Shown here one piece after another: positions 59,301-64,000 of a stretch of DNA of 64,000 nt; position 1 is the first letter of the stretch, and the number at the start of each line of letters is the position of its first letter. Position numbers and translations under genes: made by a program. Origin of the DNA: Seriola aureovittata (Eukaryota > Chordata > Actinopteri > Carangiformes > Carangidae); contig NC_079365.1 of NCBI RefSeq assembly GCF_021018895.1, positions 20,297,501 to 20,361,500 on the forward strand. The letters are read 5' to 3'. The notes under the pieces were generated by a model. That model was not told the origin of the DNA and ran no database searches. It worked only from the letters and a program-made list of their open reading frames with translations.

Positions 59301-60801
59301 TTTGCTTGTCATAGGTCTTTTCCTTCTTTTTTTCTCACAAATAAAGACACAACATGTATCAAAATGAACAAATACCACATCATGCAACAGTCCTTAATCA
59401 ATCTTTCTATTGATCCCTGCTTCAATAACTTGTGCCTGAGCAGCCACTGGAATCCAATTTTCTATTTTACACTGCTGTTAAATAACGCACTCATGATTAA
59501 ACAATGACACTCTATGTTCTTCAAGTGCTTTCTGGCACCTGAAAAGAGTTATTTTTTCTTTCTCACCCCTCTCAAGGGCAAGATAATAAACCTCTCACTG
59601 ACTGACTTCTATTCAGATTTCTGCTATATTTGAAGATGCGCAGCCTACTGTGGGCCATTTAACCAAACCCATGAAAGAATGTAAAACCATGGTCTTTTAC
59701 CTCCTCCTGGTCAAGCATCTGCTCCTTCAGCTTCTCCACCATCTGGCTCTGGTGGTTGATCTCATCATCCTTTAGTGGTAAAGAGACACATGGAATAGAT
59801 GCAGTTTATTTAAAGTGTTATGGATTATATATACTGGTACAGTAAAGATACTCTGTACTAGTTTCAATACTATTAAAAAAAAAAAACATCAATAAAGTCT
59901 AACCATAAACAAAAGACATTATAATTAATAAGTGTAAGTCTAATTATGGTTCAGCAAGCATTTAATTGATGGTCTGTGGTGAACTGCTCATATATAAACA
60001 CTGCAATAGCAAAATGTTCAAGGTGTGTCGTCTGTATATGTACACTTAACATGCAACATAAAATATCCTGCCTCAGATCAACTATTGCGAGTGTACTACA
60101 TACATTGAGAGGAGAGAAAATATATGCATCCCCATGGATTGTCCTGTACAGTATGTGCAACCACACACAAAAAACATGGCTACTTTTTCTCATATGCACT
60201 GTAAAGGAAAGATAAACTGTGCCAGTGCATTGACACACTAATCGTTCTGCAGATTTAATGTAATATCTGTTGATAAAAGCAATTACACATTGCAGCGCTG
60301 TGGAGTGCAGTATACATACGCGTAGACAATATGATGTGTTAAATAAATTAAAGCTTTAATGCTTTTCAATGTAGAACATTACTATTTCCCTAATGACATC
60401 TATTCCTAAGAGTTGCCATATTAGTCACTACTATGTGTCTGATCCTGAATTCATTAACATGAATAATATATGTACGATAGGCTCTTTGTATTCATGTGTG
60501 CATACCATTACAAAAATCTGCCATACTGTGTAATCAGCTCTACATTCATGCTCACAAATTGTCCTCATGCGGCACCCATTCATCACCTTCTCGTCCAGCT
60601 GTTTGTACAGCTTGCGGATCTCCTCCTCATACTTCTGCCGCTCTTCCTCAGAAATGTGAACCACAATGGAGGACGCAATGGAGCAGGGGCTGCAGGGGCT
60701 GCAGGGGCTGCAGATGTCAAGAACTGGCTCCTCAGATTTTGGAGCCACCAGGGGAACATCCTCCGATCCATCACGCTGCCCCAGCACAACATCATCCTCA
60801 C
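36805..60801 (-). CDS. kif5a: Kinesin-1 heavy chain, KIF5A type; stalk and tail exons (5' partial)
   Basis: Kinesin-1 heavy chain is a plus-end-directed microtubule motor that carries organelles and neuronal cargo. Only the part after the motor and neck lies in the window; upstream exons are beyond 64,000. Seventeen exons join in phase: 60801-60587, 59769-59701, 58482-58276, 53302-53156, 52160-51972, 51430-51313, 49041-48977, 47273-47164, 45750-45649, 45118-45058, 44946-44875, 44677-44573, 42572-42356, 40715-40457, 39706-39642, 37422-37395 and 36874-36805. They encode about 698 residues of coiled-coil stalk, the light-chain-binding coil, the [12 protein letters not shown] tail motif and a C-terminus [33 protein letters not shown] and the C-terminal [11 protein letters not shown] block point to KIF5A rather than KIF5B or KIF5C. 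Which teleost duplicate it is remains open. Confidence 0.95.
36939..36989. repeat. Trinucleotide repeats (CAT)n and (CAG)n
   Basis: GTCATCATCATCATCATC followed by CACCAGCAGCAGCAGCAG, in the intron just upstream of kif5a exon Q on the gene strand. Confidence 0.9.
37395..37422 (-). CDS. kif5a: kif5a exon P, homologue of human exon 27
   Basis: 28 nt encoding [10 protein letters not shown] across both junctions. Acceptor GTCCCCAG, donor ACAG|GTAAGA. The decapeptide is nearly identical to the one in human KIF5A. Because 28 is not a multiple of three, skipping shifts the frame. Confidence 0.9.
37423..39641 (-). other. kif5a: kif5a intron between exons O and P
   Basis: About 2.2 kb. It contains the long (CA)n tract at 39134-39205. 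No other exon is required by phase. Confidence 0.75.
39134..39205. repeat. (CA)n microsatellite, about 36 units
   Basis: The longest dinucleotide tract in the window, intronic to kif5a. Confidence 0.97.
39642..39706 (-). CDS. kif5a: kif5a exon O
   Basis: 65 nt: [20 protein letters not shown] then N. Acceptor GTTTGCAG, donor ACG|GTGAGC. Its phases fit exactly between exon N (2) and exon P (1). It corresponds to the segment before GNATDINDNR in human KIF5A. Confidence 0.85.
39776..39990 (-). mobile_element. Diverged tRNA-derived SINE
   Basis: On the minus strand a tRNA-like head (TAGCTCACCTGGTAGAGCAC, box A-like) is followed by a decayed box B and a CT-rich body that includes GCTGCATGTCTTTTCC. 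It ends in an A-rich tail. Its body resembles that of the satellite SINEs (CATGCAGC, GACAGGAAA on plus), so it is a related, older copy inside a kif5a intron. Confidence 0.7.
40139..40390. repeat. Three imperfect tandem units of about 90 bp
   Basis: GGTTGAAAGCACC, GGTTGAAAGCTCC and TTGTTTAAAGCATGG recur about 86-93 bp apart, each followed by a CTAGTAAG-like word; the last two also share TGGACCTTGAGTTAA or a near match. The block lies just inside the kif5a intron after exon N. Confidence 0.6.
40457..40715 (-). CDS. kif5a: kif5a exon N (tail)
   Basis: 259 nt. It completes QIAKP with [19 protein letters not shown], then becomes a polar Asn/Gln/Ser-rich tail ([32 protein letters not shown]). It ends at AA|GTAAAC in phase 2. 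Reading through the donor gives Lys then TAA at once, so intron retention would end the protein here. Confidence 0.93.
40716..42355 (-). other. kif5a: kif5a intron between exons M and N
   Basis: About 1.6 kb with no exon or obvious repeat. Confidence 0.75.
42356..42572 (-). CDS. kif5a: kif5a exon M
   Basis: 217 nt: [40 protein letters not shown], ending RRPHAAQI. It holds the last coiled coil and the first half of the QIAKP autoinhibition motif. Confidence 0.98.
42573..44572 (-). other. kif5a: kif5a intron between exons L and M
   Basis: About 2 kb. Small open frames have no recognisable product. No exon is required by phase. Confidence 0.75.
44573..44677 (-). CDS. kif5a: kif5a exon L
   Basis: 105 nt: [20 protein letters not shown] then [15 protein letters not shown]. 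Phase 0 on both sides. Confidence 0.97.
44875..44946 (-). CDS. kif5a: kif5a exon K
   Basis: 72 nt: [20 protein letters not shown] then RVRK. It is in the coil that precedes the tail and matches KIF5A closely. Confidence 0.97.
45058..45118 (-). CDS. kif5a: kif5a exon J
   Basis: 61 nt: [20 protein letters not shown], part of the light-chain-binding coil. Donor GTT|GTAAGT. Confidence 0.97.
45649..45750 (-). CDS. kif5a: kif5a exon I
   Basis: 102 nt: [20 protein letters not shown] then [13 protein letters not shown]. It is the homologue of the LNQKLQLELEKLQADYEKL coil. Acceptor TTTTTTAG, donor AC|GTGAGT. Confidence 0.95.
45751..47163 (-). other. kif5a: kif5a intron between exons H and I
   Basis: About 1.4 kb, containing the interspersed repeat at 46447-46790. 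Confidence 0.75.
46447..46790. repeat. Diverged teleost interspersed repeat
   Basis: It begins with CCATCCATCCATTTTCAAGC and GCTTATCC, then CCCAGGCCAGCTGGGAAATG and GGGTCTGCCCTGCAG. This matches the layout of a repeat common in fish genomes (CCATCCATCCATTTTC, GCTTATCC, CCCAGGCCAG). The open frame across it is not a gene. Recognised from memory. Confidence 0.6.
47164..47273 (-). CDS. kif5a: kif5a exon H
   Basis: 110 nt: [20 protein letters not shown] then [16 protein letters not shown]. The donor GA|GTCAGT is weaker than usual. A (GA)n run lies in the intron upstream. Confidence 0.95.
47274..48976 (-). other. kif5a: kif5a intron between exons G and H
   Basis: About 1.7 kb, with (GA)n and AC-rich stretches near 47440-47660. 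No exon seen. Confidence 0.7.
47325..47384. repeat. (GA)n microsatellite
   Basis: GA dinucleotides with a few A insertions, in the kif5a intron before exon H. Confidence 0.95.
48977..49041 (-). CDS. kif5a: kif5a exon G (divergent)
   Basis: 65 nt, called from phase, splice sites and position. It reads [20 protein letters not shown] then IK, where mammalian KIF5A has a 22-residue segment ending QDADEVK. The length is identical but few residues match, unlike neighbouring exons. The acceptor is preceded directly by (TG)n. Confidence 0.75.
49042..51312 (-). other. kif5a: kif5a intron between exons F and G
   Basis: About 2.3 kb. It contains (CA)n directly beside the exon G acceptor (49046-49062) and the interspersed repeat at 50490-51180. 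Confidence 0.75.
50490..51180 (+). repeat. Teleost interspersed repeat, copy 1
   Basis: It contains TGGTCCACCACTTTGATC, then GATGGATTGTCATGAAATG, and ends with GCATGTTAGCATGCTGATAT, a word order I recognise from a repeat widespread in fish genomes. A related copy in opposite orientation lies at 63590-63990. Confidence 0.6.
51313..51430 (-). CDS. kif5a: kif5a exon F
   Basis: 118 nt: [20 protein letters not shown] through [14 protein letters not shown]. Acceptor ATTTCAG, donor CAAG|GTAGAG, ending in phase 1. Confidence 0.97.
51972..52160 (-). CDS. kif5a: kif5a exon E
   Basis: 189 nt: [20 protein letters not shown], then [20 protein letters not shown] and [13 protein letters not shown]. Highly conserved stalk. 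Confidence 0.97.
53156..53302 (-). CDS. kif5a: kif5a exon D
   Basis: 147 nt: [20 protein letters not shown] then [20 protein letters not shown]. Acceptor CCGACAG, donor TTG|GTGAGT. It is separated from exon C by a 5-kb intron rich in repeat fragments. Confidence 0.97.
53680..54480. repeat. Long teleost interspersed repeat with LINE-like end
   Basis: It starts with CAAATTTATTTGTATAGAAC, continues through A-rich sequence and contains GGCAGCCAGTGCAAAGACC and GCATGGATGAGTTTCTCC near its far end. These words are typical of a repeat seen in many fish genomes. Confidence 0.6.
53843..54037 (-). pseudogene. LINE reverse-transcriptase C-terminal remnant
   Basis: The reading [20 protein letters not shown] then [11 protein letters not shown] matches the usual end of fish LINE open frames (AP.LWN.LP..I+.A....FK..LKT). 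Only this fragment remains. Confidence 0.6.
54795..55140 (+). pseudogene. Non-LTR retrotransposon fragment
   Basis: [20 protein letters not shown] then [17 protein letters not shown] resembles the thumb region after the reverse-transcriptase core of jockey/L1-like elements (YRSLIRSxIDYG, VQAxALRICxGAF). It is interrupted by stops after about 78 codons and is not functional. Confidence 0.65.
58276..58482 (-). CDS. kif5a: kif5a exon C
   Basis: 207 nt, phase 0: [20 protein letters not shown], then the family block [20 protein letters not shown] and a coil ending [10 protein letters not shown]. Confidence 0.97.
58483..59700 (-). other. kif5a: kif5a intron between exons B and C
   Basis: About 1.2 kb, no exon or distinctive repeat seen. 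Confidence 0.75.
59701..59769 (-). CDS. kif5a: kif5a exon B
   Basis: 69 nt, phase 0 on both sides: [20 protein letters not shown] then QEE. It matches the conserved KIF5 coil (DDEINQQSQLxEKLKQQMLDQEE). Confidence 0.95.
59770..60586 (-). other. kif5a: kif5a intron between exons A and B
   Basis: About 0.8 kb, no exon or distinctive repeat seen. Confidence 0.75.
60587..60801 (-). CDS. kif5a: kif5a exon A (start of stalk)
   Basis: 215 nt. A variable linker ([18 protein letters not shown]) leads through [10 protein letters not shown] to [20 protein letters not shown] and KLYKQLDEK, matching the KIF5 segment after the neck. The acceptor CGTCTTAAG is weak; donor AAG|GTGATG. The three SPC units come from a 9-bp tandem repeat at 60683-60713. 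Confidence 0.9.
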
Positions 60802-63800
60802 CTTAAGACGAGGGAGAAAATATTGGATTTTTTGTATGTGAATGTGAGGCTCTTATCTTTGTGAAATCCCCCCCACGGCTTAATGCATAAAAGAAGGGAT
60901 TAGTGGGTTAATCTTTAACATATGTCCTTTCTTTACTCCTGAATGCATTTAAATCTCATGACTGAGATATTTCAGTGCCATAAATTAGCATTTTTTTCAT
61001 GTACGCAGACAGCCGTGCAAAATACCATAAGTATAAAATGTTAGAATGACAGTTTTCTCGGGCCTGGCCATGGTGGAGATTCTTGGAGAAATTCACAAAA
61101 CAAAAGGATGGGAGCTGGTGAATGCAGAAAAGTTCAATATGCTTCCACACACGAACAGGCAATTATTGGCATGAAAAACACAGACAAAGGCTGGGATTGA
61201 CAGCCACTCTGGATTGTAAAGCATTTGAAGCCTGATGCTCTTCCTCAGGCAGCATCAAGGAGTTTCTGCTGACGTGTCTCTAGAAACAGGGGAAAAGCAT
61301 GAAGTGACCTGAGAAATAGGTTGTAACACAATCACTGTACAATACAAAAGTAGGATTCTTACACTAATGGTGAGGAGTACATGATAAGACATATTTAACA
61401 AATAAACAGACATGCTGTACTGAAGTAATCCACTGAGTATATATCAATGTCAAAGAACCAAATATATGCATTTTCAAGCATCTCAGTGTAATAGCTTGTT
61501 ATCGTCTACAGCAGGGCTGAAATACAATGGCAAAAGGCAAAGCGAAGCTGAAGCGTTTTGTGTTCACAATGCACAGGTTAAGCGAACCACAATGCGGATT
61601 TGAAGCAAACTAAACGTTAAATGTGTCCTTATATGAGAAGATTATAAACTCTAATGTGTCCTAAATTTTTGTTCTGACATATTTATCATTTCACATTCTG
61701 CTTTTTCCACAATACTTAAGACACATGAGCATAAACAGCTTGATGCCGTCTGAAAGGGACTAAGCTTGGGCTTCGTTAAGTGCCTGTATTTGCGTACATC
61801 TTTAGTATATTAAATGTTGTCAATTATCTGCATCTGTCTTTCTTTGTGTTATTCTGAACCGCCTGGAAACTACTTCTACTTCTGTTTTTGTGTGACCCAG
61901 CATTTCACGCTACTGATGTGACTGAGTTGTAGTTGTACTGTAACTGGAAAAGAGGAGGATCAATTTGGAAATTGAGTGCTTTGCCCCTTCAAGACAAGGT
62001 CAAAGTAATCCATACTTGAGATAACTGACAGCTTTCACAGATCAGATCCTCCTGCCTAGTTGAAGGTGTGCTAATCAGTAAAAACATCTGTCAGGTTAAC
62101 TGTAACAAAAACCTGCATTGCACACTATGGGAGATTCCCGCTCTATACTGGATGGAACTTGCTGCGTGTGACAGCTGTTCCTGTCTTTGGGACACCCTTG
62201 AGTAAAGAGTTAGATAATGTGGTGCAAGACGGAGGTCAACAACATCCGTCTCAGGGAGTTCCTGGCCCGAGGTGGGCAACAATACAGGGAGCAGTGAGGG
62301 GAGAATGGGGGCAACGATGTTGTCAAAATGATCCATTAGGAAATTAAAAGTACTAAACTGTAAGAGAGACAGAGAGTAGGAGAGTTGAGGGGGAGACTGT
62401 GTGTGTGTGTGTGACTGCATGTGTGCGGCTGTGTGAAGGAGAATCAGAGTAGCTGAGTGGGATGAGGCAATAAAAGGAATCATTTTCAATGATACTGTAG
62501 GTGCTCAATAAAGATGTGTTACAGCATTTTTAAAATTCAGGTCAAGCTGTGATGGAATGATGTTCAGGAAAACACCGGAGAGGATCCATTACACAGCTTA
62601 AATGTCAACCGATCACGACCATTGAGAGCACTGACATTTAAATCGACCTGAAGTCCAGCAGGAGAGGGCAGATGTGCGTGTATGCGCGCGCGTGTGTGAG
62701 TAATTGCGAGGGAATATGCGAGCTTAATGCTTCATGTGCTTATGTTCTTGTGTGCGTACGGACACAGGGTTGTGTGTGATGACATGGAGGAGGACAAGTA
62801 TATGTATGACTCTCCGTTAGATGTGATTAACCTTTGTCGCTGTGAGGATTACTAATACATAAGGATTCATAAAACATAAAGCCCCCAGCGTTTTTTCCTC
62901 CCAGCATAATGTGAGGGGAATCCAGTTCTAAAGTAAAAAGTCTGACTATAATGAAATAAAAACAGCTAGAAAGAGATTTTTAAGTGTTTATAGGGCACAG
63001 TTCCAAAAAGTCTGGCTGCTCTTCCCATATATCTCCATAGGGCATATGTTCAGATATCAAGTGAGGTTAAATATGCACTTACGTGGACTGAAAAGTAATG
63101 TCTGCAGGCTGGTGAAATTTGCAGTCCTGTTAGGGAGCACTCTGCCATGCATGAAGACAGAGGCTAGAAGATATAAGGACATGAATTGAATGGATTTTTC
63201 TATAGGGGACCATGTAGCTGGTGTGTTCTCTGCGCTTGACTACCAGCACAAACCTCGTCTTACTTTTTCAGTGGCAGCTTGGCAGGTGATCTTTTTCACC
63301 AAACATAAAACAGCTGATTCAGGATCCTGGTTTCTTTTCTTAAAGCTGGGGTGAATATTCATTCCTTTTCTGCTATCCATAACAATAATTTGACAAGACT
63401 ACGAGTCACAGGCATGTTAGTAGCTCTATGGGCTAGCCACAACTAGCGTAACAAACCCCACATCCCCAACTGAACTGTTGTTGGTCAGATGGACTGTGGG
63501 TAATGTAGGCATACTTTGTCCAGACACGAAGATCAATGTGTGGCATAAAGCGCGTGTGTGGTTCCTGATGATAATGCTAAATGAAAAGTCAGAGTAGCGT
63601 CAACGCCATTACGATTCATCCTGAGGGGAACATGAATGTCTGCACCAAATTTCATTACAACCAGTTCAACAGTTGTTGAGACATTGCACTCAGAAACACA
63701 AATGTGAACCTCATGGTGGCGCTACAAGAAAAGTCAGGGGATCTCCAAAGTCAGTACATTCAGTACACTTCATCCTCTGAGGACCATGAATGTCTGTACA

Positions 63801-64000
63801 AAATTTCATGGCAATTGGTCCACTAGTAATAATAATTTCAGTCAGCCAAAATGGTGTGACAAAAAATATAAACTTATTATAAAAGTACTGATAATGTCCA
63901 ACTGCCTAGGCAACATTTTCCACAGTTCTTCCCTATAGGAGTGTTTTTGTCAGCTGTTAGCATGTTACCAGTGCGAGTATTACCTTTCCTCAAGCAGTTG
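60802..64000 (-). other. kif5a: kif5a intron upstream of exon A
   Basis: The neck and motor exons were searched for (for example a WRNGE-like coding word) and not found, so they lie beyond the window. A possible unassigned 44-nt exon at 63083-63126 and a repeat at 63590-63990 are the only structures seen. Confidence 0.6.
63590..63990 (-). repeat. Teleost interspersed repeat, copy 2 (inverted)
   Basis: CATCCTCTGAGGACCATGAA and AAATTTCATGGCAATTGG are the reverse complement of words in the repeat at 50490-51180. The GTTAGCATGTTACC end is also recognisable. Confidence 0.6.

Noticed and set aside
63960..64000. Donor-like CAACTGCTTGAGGAAAG|GTAATA on the minus strand at the right edge
   Set aside because: It reads QLLEER, which does not match the expected kinesin neck, and it lies beside an interspersed repeat; the window ends before it can be tested.

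Overview
The window is vertebrate nuclear DNA, almost certainly from a ray-finned (teleost) fish. It has multi-exon genes with GT/AG introns, many (CA)n microsatellites, a tRNA-derived SINE and several interspersed repeats typical of fish genomes. Most of it is intron, UTR and repeat. Three genes are supported.

Positions 1-2,770 (+ strand) hold the last coding exon and long 3' UTR of a single-pass membrane protein I could not identify. Positions 3,630-15,014 hold an AT-rich block of about 11.4 kb. A tandem satellite of about 10 kb (basic period 37 bp, built from 26-bp and 11-bp modules) is bracketed by inverted repeats of about 200 bp. The best 62-base stretch of these inverted repeats matches at 59 positions. 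The block also appears to interrupt an older interspersed repeat whose two halves lie on either side. I read it as a non-autonomous DNA element that carries a satellite. Inside it, a tRNA-derived SINE with a target-site duplication has been copied with the satellite at a spacing of exactly 811 bp.

Positions 16,690-27,629 (- strand) carry a complete 15-exon coding sequence of 531 codons for sterol O-acyltransferase, closest to SOAT2. A probable non-coding first exon ends at 29,747. All exon phases join cleanly. The membrane-bound acyltransferase signature and the catalytic histidine are present.

Positions 36,805-60,801 (- strand) carry the last 17 coding exons of a KIF5A-type kinesin heavy chain: stalk coiled coils, the QIAKP autoinhibitory motif and the C-terminal tail. 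The motor-domain exons lie beyond the right edge. The tail includes a 28-nt exon that matches human KIF5A exon 27, and a last coding exon whose stop lies close to another splice donor. The kif5a 3' end (polyadenylation signal near 31,414) and the soat2 5' end (about 29,750-29,850) lie about 1.6 kb apart in the same orientation.

The most interesting features are the satellite-bearing inverted-repeat element with its nested duplications, the TG-repeat tracts that form or flank several soat2 splice sites, and the conserved KIF5A C-terminal splicing module. I found no RNA genes, CRISPR arrays, intact transposase or intact reverse transcriptase.
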